Below, piece after piece: positions 37,728-47,245 of a stretch of 64,000 nt of DNA (the stretch's first letter is position 1; the number at the start of each line of letters is the position of its first letter). The position numbers and the translations under genes were made by a program. Source of the DNA: CAVXYG01 sp963706835 (GTDB lineage: Bacteria > Actinomycetota > Actinomycetes > S36-B12 > GCA-2699445); assembly GCA_963706835.1 (NCBI GenBank), contig CAVPOB010000040.1, forward strand, positions 262,480-326,479, read 5' to 3'. The notes beneath the pieces were generated by a model. It saw only the letters and a program-made list of their open reading frames with translations. It searched no databases and was not told where the DNA came from.

Positions 37728-39150
37728 ATGCCAACCAAGATCGACAGTCGCATGGGCGTGTTCGACGCCGTCATGTGGGGGGTGGAGACCGATCCTCTCC
37801 TGCGCTCCGTGATCACACTGGTGATGTTCATGGAGAAGAAGCCCGACCGGAAGGTCGTCAAGGGGCGGATCGAGGAGATGACCTTGCGGGTGCCTGCGCT
37901 GCGGCGCCGGGTCGTCGGCAACCCGGTCTCCCTCGTGCCCCCGCGCTGGGAGAACACCGATTTCGACCTCGACTACCACTTGCAGTTCCGGCGCGCTCCG
38001 GGCCGAGCGCGACGAGCAGGCGGTCCTCGGTGTTGCCGAGCATCTTGCGGAGCAGGACTTCGACCGGGCGCGACCGCTGTGGGAGTGCTTCGTCGTGGAG
38101 GGCATGGAGGACGGCCGCGCGGCCCTCATCATGAAGATCCACCACGCCATCACCGACGGCGTGGGCGGCATGGCGATGGCCGCGAGCCTGTTCGACCTCA
38201 GCGATGACCCCTCGGCCCGGCCGGAGGAGGAACTGCCGCCGGAGCCGGAGGACGAGGAGGACGCCGACATCATCGAGCGGCTGTCGCGAGGGCGCCGAGT
38301 GGCAGGGGCGCCGCCTGGCCGACCAGGCCAAGTCGGTGGTGAGCAAGGGCACCGGACTGGTGAGCGGGGCCGTGTCGGACCCGGTGGGCACCGCGAAGGG
38401 CGGCGTCGATTTCACCACCTCGGCGGCCCGGCTGCTGGCGCCGGCGTCCAACCCGCTCAGTCCGGTGATGCGCGGCCGCTCGCTCGGCCTGCACTTCGCC
38501 ATCCTGACCCTGCCCCTGGACAACCTCAAGCGGGCGGGCAAGCGCAATGGCGGCACGTTCAACGACGCCTTCATGGCCCTGGTCTCCGGCGGGCTGGCCC
38601 GCTACCACGCGCGGCACGGTGTCTCGCTGGAGGATGCCCCGGTGGTCCGGGTGAACATGCCGGTGAACCTGCGGGCCAAGAGCGACGCGCCCGTCAGCGG
38701 CAACCGGTGGGTCCCGGCCCGCTTCCCGCTGCCGCTGGGGCCCAGCGATCCCGCCGAACGGATCCAGGCGCTGCACCCGCTGCTGAAGCAGGCACGCACC
38801 GAGCCGGCGCTGGAGATCAGCGAGCCGATCTTCCGCCTGCTCACCTCGCTGCCGCGCCCGGCGACGACCGCGCTGGCCGGCGGCATGATGAAGGGCACCG
38901 ACGTGGCGGCCACCAACGTGCCTGGTCCCCCGATCCCGGTGTACTTCGCGGGCTCGAAGGTGCGAGGCGCTGGTCCCCTTCGCCCCCAAGGGCGGCGCCG
39001 CGCTGAACATCGCCGCTGATGACGTACAACGGCGTGGCACAGCTGGGCATCAACATCGACACCGCCGCGGTGTACGACGCCGACGTGATGGTGGAGTGCC
39101 TCGCGGAGTCGGTGGCCGAGTTCGACGCACTCGGGGCCCCTGAGGAGTAG
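37728..39150 (+). CDS. WS/DGAT wax ester synthase/diacylglycerol acyltransferase, frame-broken
   Basis: ATG after AGGAGG. MPTKIDSRMGVFDAVMWGVE; the catalytic HHxxxDG motif is in MKIHHAITDGVGGMAMAASL. The later region holds NGGTFNDAFMALVSGGLARY and ATNVPGPPIPVYFAGSKV, and the C-terminal part continues TYNGVAQLGINIDTAAVYDA to the stop at 39148-39150. The frame changes near 38003, 38290, 38965 and 39017. The family esterifies acyl-CoA with alcohols or diacylglycerol to make storage lipid in actinobacteria. It lies alone, divergent from the Ala-rich gene. Confidence 0.88.
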
Positions 39151-39233
39151 GCGGCGGCGGCACGCAACCCCTGCCGCAGCGGCGGTCGATCACGGATCGG
39201 CCGCCGCTGCGGCGCGTCTCGGGTTGCATGGAG

Positions 39234-39253
39234 ATATACCCCTGGGGGTATAT
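39234..39253. promoter_or_regulatory. CsoR/CstR-type operator overlapping a promoter
   Basis: The 20-base near-palindrome ATATACCCCTGGGGGTATAT matches the G-tract operators of the CsoR/CstR/RcnR repressor family (two ATAC arms flanking a C-run and a G-run). It sits between a possible -35 TTGCAT (39224-39229) and -10 TATATT (39249-39254), 27 bases before the rhodanese start, so a bound repressor would block the promoter. The downstream genes handle persulfide, which favours a CstR-like regulator. No such repressor gene is in the window. Confidence 0.8.
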
Positions 39254-39279
39254 TGGGGGCACCGACGTTGGGAGCACGC

Positions 39280-39600
39280 ATGATCGAGCACGCCGCTGTG
39301 CCGGACCTCAAGGCCGCGCTGGACGAGGGCCGGGCCACCCTGATCGATGTCCGCGAATTCTTCGAGTTCCAGGCCGGCCACGTGCCCGGCGCGATCCACA
39401 TGCCGATGCACACCATCCCGGTGCGCCTCGATGAGATCCCCAGCGGCGGCGACGTGTACGTCATCTGCGAGAGCGGCTCCCGCTCCTGGCAGGTCGCGGC
39501 GTTCCTGCAGCAGCGCGGCGTGCGCGTCATCAACGTCCACGGCGGCATGGGCAGCTGGCGGATGGCCGGCTTCCCGATGGAACAGGCGGTGACGGCATGA
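39280..39600 (+). CDS. Single-domain rhodanese
   Basis: 106 residues starting MIEHAAVPDLKAALDEG. LIDVREFFEFQAGHVPGAIH is the N-terminal rhodanese signature; the catalytic loop is VICESGSRSWQ with Cys63. First gene of the operon behind the CsoR-type operator. It shares ATGA with the next gene. Likely moves sulfane sulfur to or from the persulfide-handling partners. Confidence 0.92.
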   Translation: MIEHAAVPDLKAALDEGRATLIDVREFFEFQAGHVPGAIHMPMHTIPVRLDEIPSGGDVYVICESGSRSWQVAAFLQQRGVRVINVHGGMGSWRMAGFPMEQAVTA

Positions 39601-41084
39601 CCTCGACGACCCACCCCCACGCCGACGCGGTCACGCCCACGCGCTCACCCCGCGATCGAGATCATCGAGACCCCGAACCTGGGCGACCGGTCCTACGTCG
39701 TCCACCTCGACGGCTGGGCGGTCGTCATCGATCCGCAGCGCGACATCGACCGGGTCACCGAGGTCCTGGATCGCCACGGCCTGACGCGTCACGCACGTGC
39801 TCGAGACCCACATCCACAACGACTACGTCACCGGCGGCCTGCAGCTGGCCCGCGATCTCGGGGCGACCTACGTCGTGCCCGCCGGGTACGAGCTGCGCTA
39901 CGAGGCGCTGCAACTGCGCGACGGGGACGCCTTCGCCTCCGGGCCGATGGCGTGGCGGGCGCTGCACACCCCCGGCCACACGCCGCAGCACCTGTCCTAC
40001 GTCGTGGCGATCGAGGGCATCGACGCCGCCGCGTTCACCGGCGGATCACTGCTGTACGGCTCCGTGGGCCGGCCCGACCTCATCGGCCCGCACATGACCC
40101 AGGAGCTCGCGCACGCCCAGTGGCACTCGGTGCGCCGGCTGACCTCGGAGGTCGCCGGGCACGCCGGCGGTCTTCCCGACGCACGGCTTCGGCTCCTTCT
40201 GCTCGCGCCACGGCCACCTCCGGACTGGCCTCCACGATCGCCGAGCAGGCGATGTGGAACCCGGCGTCGCTGCTGCCGGAGGAGGAGTTCGTCGCCGAGC
40301 TGATCGCCGGACTGGACGCCTACCCGGCCTACTACGCCCACATGGGCCCGGCCAACCAGGACGGCCCGGCCCCGATCGACCTGTCGCTGCCCGATCGGGC
40401 CGATCCGGACGAACTGCGCCGCCGCATCGATGCCGGCGAGTGGATCGTCGACCTGCGCAACCGCCGCGTCTTCGCCGCGGGCCACCTGCGCGGCGCCTTG
40501 TCCTTCGAGGGCGAGGGCAACGCCGTGACCTACCTGGCCTGGCTGATCCCGTGGGGCACTCCGATCACCCTGCTCGCCAGCACGGAGCAGGAGATCACCG
40601 CGATGCAGCGCGAGCTGGTCCGCGTCGGGATCGACCGGCCCGCCGCCCACAACACGGGTTCTCCGCAGTCCTGGGCCCGCGACCGAGCACGACATCAGCT
40701 CCTACGACGTCGTCGGCTTCGGCGAGGTGGCCCACCAGCGCTCGCACGGCGCCCAGCTGCGTCCTGCTCGACGCCCGGCGGGGGCAGGAGTGGAGCGACG
40801 GCCACCTGGCCAACAGCCGCCACATCCCGCTGCACGAACTGCCCGACCGGATCGGCGAGGTCGCCGCGTGGTCGCGGGCCGCCGAGCACGCCGGGGCGGA
40901 CCCGCGGGTCTGGGTCTACTGCGGCAGCGGTTTCCGGGCGGCGGTGGCAGCATCGCTGCTGGACCGGGCAGGCATCCCCGTGGTGCACATCGACGACGAC
41001 TTCGCGGCGGCCGGCCGCGCCGGACTGCCGGTGGAGTTCGACCATGGCGCCGAGCACCGTATCGGCGAGACGTACAGCGACTAG
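39597..41084 (+). CDS. CstB-like persulfide dioxygenase-rhodanese fusion, frame-broken
   Basis: Three parts in order. (1) Metallo-beta-lactamase domain: SYVVHLDGWAVVIDPQRDID, the metal motif LETHIHNDYVTGG, HTPGHTPQHLSYVVAI and VFPTHGFGSFC, as in non-heme-iron persulfide dioxygenases. (2) A rhodanese-like domain with no cysteine: RRIDAGEWIVDLRNRRVFAA, with TLLAST at the catalytic loop. (3) An active rhodanese: LLDARRGQEWSDGHLANSRH and VWVYCGSGFRAAVAASLLD. This PDO / pseudo-rhodanese / rhodanese order is that of staphylococcal CstB. Frames change near 39650, 39787, 40168, 40680 and 40755; the first three are each repaired by removing one base. Confidence 0.88.
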
Positions 41085-41092
41085 GAGCACAG

Positions 41093-41447
41093 GTGAGTCT
41101 GTTCAGTTCCCTTCGGGTCCCCAGCGTGCACGGCGAGGAGGCGGTGCGACTGCTCGATGACGGCGCAGTGCTGCTCGACGTGCGCGAGAAGCAGGAGTGG
41201 AACGCCGGCCACGCGCCGACGGCCAAGCACCTGCCGCTCGGCCGGATCGCCGAGGCCGGCCGCAGGCTGCCGGCGAAGGCCACCGTGGTGGTGATCTGCC
41301 GGTCCGGCAACCGGTCGCGGCAGGCGACCACGGCGCTGCGGGAGCATGGGCTTCAACGCCTTCAACTACTCCGGCGGCATGCACTCCTGGGCCCGGTCCG
41401 GCGGGGCGGTCGTGGACCGCAACAACCGGCCCGGCCGCGTCGTCTAG
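41093..41447 (+). CDS. Rhodanese, frame-broken near the end
   Basis: GTG start at 41093. VSLFSSLRVPSVHGEEAVRL, then LLDVREKQEWNAGHAPTAKH and the catalytic loop VICRSGNRSRQ (Cys69). Near 41348 the frame breaks; the other frame gives FNAFNYSGGMHSWARSGGAV and ends NNRPGRVV. About 117 residues. Nine bases after the CstB-like stop, so it is the third sulfurtransferase of one operon. Confidence 0.9.
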
Positions 41448-41471
41448 CGCCGCCGCGCTGACACCCGCTCC

Positions 41472-42445
41472 ATGTCGCCCGCCGAGATCGCCATCGCCCT
41501 GGTCGTCGGGCTGGCGCTGGGCTCGGTGCTGGGACTGCTGGGCGGCGGCGGGGGCATCCTGGCGATCCCCGCCTTCGTACACATCCTCGGGATGCCGGTG
41601 GACGAGGCGAGCACGACCTCGTTGCTGGTCGTGGCGATCGGGGCGACCGCCGGGCTGATCCCGCACGCCATCGCCGGCCGGGTGGCGTGGCGGGTGGGCC
41701 TGCTCTTCGGAGCGCTGGGCACCGCTGGGCTCGGTGCTCGGCGCGCGCCTGGCCATCGTGGCCGACGACCGCCTGCAGATCGCCGGCCTGATCGCACTGA
41801 TCTTCCTGGCCGCCTCCGGCATGCTGCGGGACGCCGATGACAGCAACTGTCACCCGGATGCGCCACCGGATCCCGGCGGATGCCGCCGGAAATGCCGTTG
41901 CGGGGGCGCCACCGGAGCGGGCACTGACCGCGCCCGCCGGCTCGGCGGCTGCTGGGGGCGCCGATGCACCCGTGGCACCTCCCCGGCCAGCAGGTCCTGG
42001 GGCCCGTAGGATCTCGGCGCGGAGCGGCCGTCAGCGGTCGACGAGCCGGAGGCCGCGGATGCCCCGCGCAGTGCGCTGGCTGTCGGTCCGCACCCTCGTC
42101 AGCGCCTCGATCGTCGGCCTGGTGACCGGCTTCTTCGGCGTCGGCGGCGGCTTCGTCGCCGTGCCCGCACTGATGTGGGGCGCCGGGCTGCCGGTGCGCC
42201 GGGCGACCGCCACGGGCCTGCTGGTCATCGTGATGAACTCCGTGGTGGCGCTCGTCGCCCGCGGACCGGACTACCTGGCCTGGCCGGACACCGGCCTGCT
42301 CGCCGGTGCGGCCATCTGCGGCGCCCTGATCGGCGCCGTGCTCTCCCGCCGCGTCCCCTCGCGCACGCTGAAGCGATCCTTCGGCTGGCTGCTCATCGTG
42401 ATCGGGGCGCACGAAGTGTGGCAGTTCGCACTGCTGTACGCCTGA
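41472..42445 (+). CDS. TauE/SafE-family sulfur-compound exporter, frame-broken
   Basis: N-half: LALGSVLGLLGGGGGILAIP and ASTTSLLVVAIGATAGLIPH. C-half: ASIVGLVTGFFGVGGGFVAV and RRATATGLLVIVMNSVVALV. These are the two repeats of the TauE/SafE permease, which exports sulfite, sulfoacetate or similar anions. The frame breaks near 41727 and near 41840; a Pro/Arg-rich linker of about 60 residues joins the halves. One broken gene of about 324 residues is more likely than two half-genes. It completes the sulfur operon and would remove sulfite or thiosulfate made by the dioxygenase. Confidence 0.83.
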
Positions 42446-42448
42446 GCC

Positions 42449-42613
42449 GGACCCGCACCGGTCCGCTGGCCGCGCGCGTCCGGCATGATGGCGCCAGCCA
42501 GGTCCGCTGGCCGCCCGGTCCGGCATGATGCCCGGCCAGGTCCGCCGGCCGCCAGCGGTCCAAACGACCCGCACCGGTCCGCTGGCCGCCCCGGTCCGGC
42601 ATGATGGCGCCAT
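42449..42613 (+). repeat. Triplicated 48-bp segment upstream of the PIG-L gene
   Basis: A segment ACCCGCACCGGTCCGCTGGC ... GGCATGATGGCGCCA occurs almost identically at 42449-42496 and 42565-42613, with a shorter copy (GGTCCGCTGGCCGC, then CGGTCCGGCATGATG) at 42500-42530. The last copy ends at the start codon of the deacetylase. Each copy carries in-frame-like ATGs, so the true start rests on similarity. Confidence 0.85.
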
Positions 42614-43331
42614 GGACATCCTGACCGAGCCGTCACGGGTCCTGGTGGTGACCGCGCACCCCGACGATGTCGATTTCGGCGCCGGCGGGACCGTGGCGTC
42701 GCTGGTCGGCCGCGGCGCCGAGGTGTCGTACTGCGTCGTGACCGACGGGGACGCCGGCGGATTCGACCCGAGCGTGCCGCGGGAGGAAATCCCGGGCATC
42801 CGCCGGGCCGAGCAGCGTGCCGCCGCTGCGGCCCTCGGCGTCGCGGATGTGCGCTTCCTGGGCTACCGGGACGGCCAGTTGACGGTCACCCACGAGCTGC
42901 GCCGCGACATCTCCCGGGTGATCCGTGAGGTCCGCCCGCAGTTGGTGATCACCCAATCGCCGGACCGCAACTACCGCCGCATCTACGCCTCGCACCCGGA
43001 TCACATGGCCGCTGGCGAAGCGGCCCTGCAGGCCGTCTACCCCGACGCCCGCAACCCGTTCGCCCACCCGTCGCTGCTGGCTGACGAGGGACTGCAGGAG
43101 TGGAGCGTGACCCAGGTGTGGGTGATGGGGCGGGAGGCGCCGGAGTACGCCGTCGACATCACCGACGTGTTCGAGGCCAAGCTGGCGGCCCTGCGCGCGC
43201 ATGAGTCCCAGGTCTCGCACCTGGAGGATCTCGCCGGGCAGGTGCGGGCGTGGGGCGAAGCCACTGCGCGGCACCGCGGCCTGCCCGAGGGACGACTGGC
43301 CGAGGCCTTCACCGTGGTCGATACCCGCTAG
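42612..43331 (+). CDS. PIG-L family de-N-acetylase (MshB/Mca/BshB-like)
   Basis: 239 residues from MDILTEPSRVLVVTAHPDDV. The zinc site is formed by HPDD (residues 16-19, VVTAHPDDVDFGAGG) and the distal histidine of ASHPDHMAAGEAAL. RRAEQRAAAAALGVADVRFL and ITQSPDRNYRRIYASHPDH match bacterial LmbE-like enzymes, including mycothiol biosynthesis and detoxification proteins. Actinobacterial context makes a mycothiol-related or other GlcNAc-conjugate role plausible; the exact substrate cannot be told. Confidence 0.9.
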   Translation: MDILTEPSRVLVVTAHPDDVDFGAGGTVASLVGRGAEVSYCVVTDGDAGGFDPSVPREEIPGIRRAEQRAAAAALGVADVRFLGYRDGQLTVTHELRRDISRVIREVRPQLVITQSPDRNYRRIYASHPDHMAAGEAALQAVYPDARNPFAHPSLLADEGLQEWSVTQVWVMGREAPEYAVDITDVFEAKLAALRAHESQVSHLEDLAGQVRAWGEATARHRGLPEGRLAEAFTVVDTR

Positions 43332-43339
43332 CCGACCGT

Positions 43340-43816
43340 TCATCGCAGTCCCGGGTATGTCGATTCGCTCCGCGATCGCGCGCGGGCACCGCCCAAGTGC
43401 GGGTTCGCAGGTCCTTCGGGAGGCCGACGGCCCCTCCGGGGCCACGGCGACTGTGCACCCGGCGCGGGGGTTTGCACCCGGTGCGGGCCGACGGCCCCTC
43501 CGGGGCGGCGACTGTGCACCCGGCGCGGGGGTTTGCACCCGGCGCGGGGGCTGACGGCCCCTCCGGGGCGGCGACTGTGCACCCGGCGCGGGGGTTTGCA
43601 CCCGGTGCGGGGGCTGACGGCCCGGATCCGGTCGATTCCGCCCCCACGGCAGGTGCAAACCCCCGAAGCGGGTGCAGAGCCCACCGGAAACCGGACATTC
43701 CGCCCCCACGGCAGGTGCAAACCCCCGAAGCGGGTGCAGGCCTGCCCACAAGCCCCCGCGTTTCGGCCCCCCGGTGCCAGCGACGACCCGAACACGACGC
43801 GCTACAACTGCCCCGG
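43340..43816. repeat. Dispersed TGCACCC element, copy 3 (about 477 bp, A end left, diverged B end right)
   Basis: Begins nine bases after the PIG-L stop with TTCATCGCAGTCCCGGGTAT (type A, diverged). It ends, read inward on the minus strand, GGGGCAGTTGTAGCGCGTCG then TGTTCGGG (type B with a two-base insertion). Between them are four forward modules (GTGCACCCGGCGCGGGGG, TTTGCACCCGG) followed by two inverted ones (GCAGGTGCAAACCCCCGAAG). The shortest copy with both ends recognisable. It lies between two convergent genes. The remaining 160 bases to the DyP stop show nothing recognisable. Confidence 0.82.
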
Positions 43817-43975
43817 GGTGCCGATCGCCGCACCGGCCTGCCGCCGCACCAGCGGGCTAGGAACGCGGCCTCGGCACCCGGCAACCCGATCGCGGCTCCA
43901 CCCACCTCCACCCACCTGCACCCACTCACACCGGGGCCCAACCACACCCCCGGTGCGATACCTGCCAGCGGATCG

Positions 43976-45211
43976 TCAGGCCAGCAGCCCCTCGCCCCAG
44001 TAGCCGCCTTCGCGCACCCCCGGGGGCAGGGCGAAGACCGCCGAGCCGACATGCGTGACGAACCGATTGAGGTCGTCGCCGGACGCCATCCGCGACATCA
44101 CGGGGATGAAGCCGCGCGTGGCGTCGGCCTGCAGGGCGATGAACAGCAGCCCCGACTCCCCCGCGTCGCTGTAGTTGTAGCCGCGCCGTACCATCCGCGC
44201 CCCGCTGTTGGTGTCGGGGTGGGCGATGCGCACATGGGCGCTGCTGGGGATCTGCAGTCGCCCCTCGGCGGTCTGGGCGTTGAGCGGGACCGGCGCGAAC
44301 TCGTCGGTCTCGCCGAGCGGGGCGCCGGTGTCGAGGTGGCGGCCGACCACGCGCTCCCGGGTTCGCGTGTCCGCCGCCGCCCAGGACTGCAGGTCCATCC
44401 GGATGCGGCGCAGCACCAGGGTCGTCCCGCCCGCGTACCAGTCGGGGTACTCCGGTCCCGCTGCCCAGACCGTCGCGGCGAACCGCTCGCTGTCCGGGGC
44501 ATCGTTGGCGGTGCCGTCCTTCTGTCCCATGAGGTTGCGCGCTGTCTGGCCCGGCGCGACCCCCGGGGTCCGCTGGAACCCGGCCTGGCGCCATCGCGGC
44601 ACGGCGGTCCCGGCCGCAGCGGCGGTCAGCGCGTCCACGGCATGGCTGGCCGCCACGGCGTCGTCGGAGCAGGCCTGGATCAGCAGATCGCCGCCGCTGT
44701 ATGCGGGGTCGAGGGCGTCCTTGTTGAAGGGCGGGTACACCGAGACCCCCGCCGGGCGCTGATCGGGCCGGCCGATGATGTCGAACAGCGCCGGCCCGAA
44801 TCCGACCGTCACGGTCAGCGAGGCGGGATGGGCCGCCAGTTGCGGGACGGGGTCGTCGGGGTGCTCGGTCCCGGCGGCCAGCGCCGCGGCCAACGGCGTG
44901 AGGCGGCGCATGAGATCGCGGACCTCCGCCAGACCGACGCCGGGCACCAGATCGAAGGCGACGAGTTCGGCCCGTGCCTGTGCCGGCGTGGCGATGCCAG
45001 CCTGATGTTCGCCGTAGAAGGCCACCGTGGCCGATCCGACGGCGTCGTCGCCGGAGTCGCTGCCGGACTGGGCGGCCTGGACGGCGACCGCACCACCGGC
45101 GCCGACCGCGAGCCCGGCGGCTCCGGCTCCCAGCAGCCCGAGGAACGCGCGCCGCTGCACGCCGCGGGCGGGCTCATCGGATGCGGGTGCGTTCCGCTCG
45201 CTGCTGCCCAT
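43976..45211 (-). CDS. DyP-type heme peroxidase with Tat signal (EfeB-like)
   Basis: 411 residues from the ATG at 45209-45211, preceded by GAAGGAGG. Twin-arginine signal at residues 20-21 (VQRRAFLGLLGAG). Heme-pocket GxxDG motif in NLMGQKDGTANDAPDSERFA; proximal histidine in AHVRIAHPDTNSGARMVRRG; distal arginine region GFIPVMSRMASGDDLNRFV. Class A DyP, exported folded. It is last in a cluster with PCuAC and SCO1 proteins, so it may act with copper/heme oxidase assembly or as an EfeB-type iron-handling peroxidase without EfeUO nearby. Confidence 0.92.
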   Translation of the reverse strand: MGSSERNAPASDEPARGVQRRAFLGLLGAGAAGLAVGAGGAVAVQAAQSGSDSGDDAVGSATVAFYGEHQAGIATPAQARAELVAFDLVPGVGLAEVRDLMRRLTPLAAALAAGTEHPDDPVPQLAAHPASLTVTVGFGPALFDIIGRPDQRPAGVSVYPPFNKDALDPAYSGGDLLIQACSDDAVAASHAVDALTAAAAGTAVPRWRQAGFQRTPGVAPGQTARNLMGQKDGTANDAPDSERFAATVWAAGPEYPDWYAGGTTLVLRRIRMDLQSWAAADTRTRERVVGRHLDTGAPLGETDEFAPVPLNAQTAEGRLQIPSSAHVRIAHPDTNSGARMVRRGYNYSDAGESGLLFIALQADATRGFIPVMSRMASGDDLNRFVTHVGSAVFALPPGVREGGYWGEGLLA

Positions 45212-45271
45212 GGCGACCTCCTTCGACCGCGTGCGCCGGGTGCGGACCGCTCCCGCACCCGGCACACCGGG

Positions 45272-45820
45272 TCACATCTGGTCGTGTCCGTCGCTGGTGC
45301 TGAACGGCTCGACCGGTGCGGTGATCGTGGCCGTCTGCCCGGATGCGAACGACAGCGTGATGTCGAGGGTCTCCCCCACCGCCAGCCGCTCGGTCAGCCC
45401 CATGAGCATCAGGTGATTGCCGCCGGGGGCCAGCGTGAGCGACCCGCCGGCCGCGATCGGGAAGGACTCGACCTGCTGCATGACGCCTTCAACCGTCTCG
45501 TGCATCTCGATCATCGGCACGCCGGGGGCGCTGGCGCCGACCAGGGCGTCGTCCTCGGCGCTGTCGTTGGCGATCGTGCCGAATCCGGCCGACAGGTCCA
45601 GGGAGGACTCCTTGACCCAGAATCCGGTCAGCGAGAAATCCCCGACGCTCGCCGAAGCTCCTTCGGGCAGGGTGGCCATGGCCCCAGCGGCCGTGGGTGA
45701 CGGATCGGCAGCGACGTCGCTGTCGTCGGATCCGCAGGCTGCCAGCGAGAGGCTGAGCGCAGTCGTCAGTGCTACGGCGGGCATGAGCCGCCGCATGGTG
45801 GTGTGCATGGTGGTGTGCAT
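45272..45820 (-). CDS. PCu(A)C-type copper chaperone lipoprotein
   Basis: 182 residues if started at the first of three close ATGs (45818-45820; MHTTMHTTMRRLMPAVALTT, itself a four-codon duplication). Lipobox LAAC with Cys29. The copper site is PMIEMHETVEGVM followed by GGNHLMLMGL, the H/M pattern of PCu(A)C, which delivers Cu(I) to the CuA site of cytochrome oxidase. Between SCO1 and DyP on the same strand. Confidence 0.92.
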   Translation of the reverse strand: MHTTMHTTMRRLMPAVALTTALSLSLAACGSDDSDVAADPSPTAAGAMATLPEGASASVGDFSLTGFWVKESSLDLSAGFGTIANDSAEDDALVGASAPGVPMIEMHETVEGVMQQVESFPIAAGGSLTLAPGGNHLMLMGLTERLAVGETLDITLSFASGQTATITAPVEPFSTSDGHDQM

Positions 45821-45864
45821 GGTTGGTCCGTTTCTCGGCCGATGGCCGGATGGTGCTGGCCGCC

Positions 45865-46545
45865 TCAAAGGGTGGCGGCGAGCAGGATCTGCAGGTCTTC
45901 GCGGTACTCGGTGACGGTGGTGCCACTGGTCCACAGCAGTCCGGCCTCATCGCTGGGAGGCGCGAATGCCAGCACTTGCGCCCCGTGCTCGACCAGGATG
46001 TCGCCGTTGTCCGCCTCCTCCGGAGGCTGCACGTCGATGCCCATGGCATTGATCGCACCGATCAGCGCCGACTCCTCGCCGAGCACGCCGATGAAGCTCG
46101 GGTCGAACTGGTCGAGGAAGGCGCGGGTCCGCTGCGGCGTATCCCGCTGCGGATCGGTGGAGAACATCACCACCGACACCCGGTCGCGCTGGTCGTCCGG
46201 CAGTCCGCGCAGCGCGGCCGCAATGTCCGCCACCGTCGTGGGGCACACGTCCGGGCAGTGGGTGTAGCCGGCGTAGACCAGGACCACCTCGCCAGCGGTA
46301 TCGCGAGCAAGGTTGAACGGGGCGCCATCGGTGTCCTGCAGCGTCACATCGGGCTTGCCGATCGGCTGCTGCAGTTCGACGCCGTGGTACGGCCCGGCGC
46401 CGGTCGGCTGCTCAATCGTGACGGGGGCATCGGTCGCGGCCGTCGTGCTATCGGCATAGTCGCGACCGCAGCCGGCGAGCACGATGAGCCCGGCGACGGC
46501 GACCGCGGCGAGCGCGGCACGGCGACCACCTGCCAGTTGGGGCAT
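45865..46545 (-). CDS. SCO1/SenC/PrrC family copper-binding lipoprotein
   Basis: 226 residues from the ATG at 46543-46545 after AGGAGA. Signal peptide with lipobox LAGC (Cys26). Thioredoxin fold with CxxxC copper site Cys97 and Cys101 (GYTHCPDVCPTTVADIAAAL) and the third ligand histidine in DILVEHGAQVLAFAP. It works with PCuAC in CuA assembly. The heme A synthase at 26.2 kb serves the same oxidase. Confidence 0.94.
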   Translation of the reverse strand: MPQLAGGRRAALAAVAVAGLIVLAGCGRDYADSTTAATDAPVTIEQPTGAGPYHGVELQQPIGKPDVTLQDTDGAPFNLARDTAGEVVLVYAGYTHCPDVCPTTVADIAAALRGLPDDQRDRVSVVMFSTDPQRDTPQRTRAFLDQFDPSFIGVLGEESALIGAINAMGIDVQPPEEADNGDILVEHGAQVLAFAPPSDEAGLLWTSGTTVTEYREDLQILLAATL

Positions 46546-46570
46546 GGGTCTCTCCTGGATGGATCGGATG

Positions 46571-47134
46571 CTAGGGACCGACCAGGAGCGGTGGGCCGCG
46601 CACGCCGAGGGCCGCGCGGACATGGATCGAGATGAGGTCGCGGACCGGCTGGGCGTCGGGCCGCGCCGGTGCTGCCCGGCGCAGGACTGGCGGGTCGGGC
46701 AGCCACCGGCGGCGTGCCAGCAGGACCCGGATCCACGCCGATCGCGCGGCGCTCCAGATCCGCTGCTCCGCATAGCGCAGCCAAGTCGCCGCCGCTGCGG
46801 TCGCTACGGCGTGGGCCAGGAGCATCCCCGCTCCGGACTCGGAGCCGTCGCCGGCGTGGGCGCCCTGATGGTGTGGCCCGAGAGCGGCCAGCCAGACGTG
46901 CAGTGCGCCCTGGGCCGCCGCCAGCGCCACGACGATCCTCGGCCAGGTGGCCTCACGGCCCAAGAGCCCAGCACTGGCCGCCGCGACGAGGCCGGCGCCG
47001 ACGAGCAGCAGCCACCCGCTGGGCAGGCTGCCCCCGGCAACCGCGTGGGCCAGTGCGGCCAGCGCACCGGAGGCCGCCCCGAAGCCGATCGCGCGCCGCG
47101 CCCGAGCGGGAGCGGGCGGGCGGCCGGAGGACAT
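46571..47134 (-). CDS. Histidine-bearing membrane protein of the copper cluster, unknown
   Basis: 187 residues from MSSGRPPAPARARRAIGFGA. Four hydrophobic segments, with histidines grouped between and within them (LHVWLAALGPHHQGAHAGDG; GMLLAHAVATAAAATWLRYA). The basic tail ends ALGVRGPPLLVGP. Proteins of this shape commonly precede SCO1 in actinobacteria; a copper-related role is suggested only by place and histidines. Confidence 0.65.
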   Translation of the reverse strand: MSSGRPPAPARARRAIGFGAASGALAALAHAVAGGSLPSGWLLLVGAGLVAAASAGLLGREATWPRIVVALAAAQGALHVWLAALGPHHQGAHAGDGSESGAGMLLAHAVATAAAATWLRYAEQRIWSAARSAWIRVLLARRRWLPDPPVLRRAAPARPDAQPVRDLISIHVRAALGVRGPPLLVGP

Positions 47135-47245
47135 GCGTCCATGGTAGGTGCGCCGTCGGTGGCGGGTGACCGTCGGTGCACCCGCCAACTACCCGACGGC
47201 CCGCCACGACTCGGCGGTGACGAGGGTCGGGGGCAAGAAACTGGG

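Noticed and set aside
41472..42445. Two independent half-size TauE genes
   Set aside because: The halves carry the N- and C-repeat of one permease, with the frame changing by single bases near 41727 and 41840; one broken gene is simpler.
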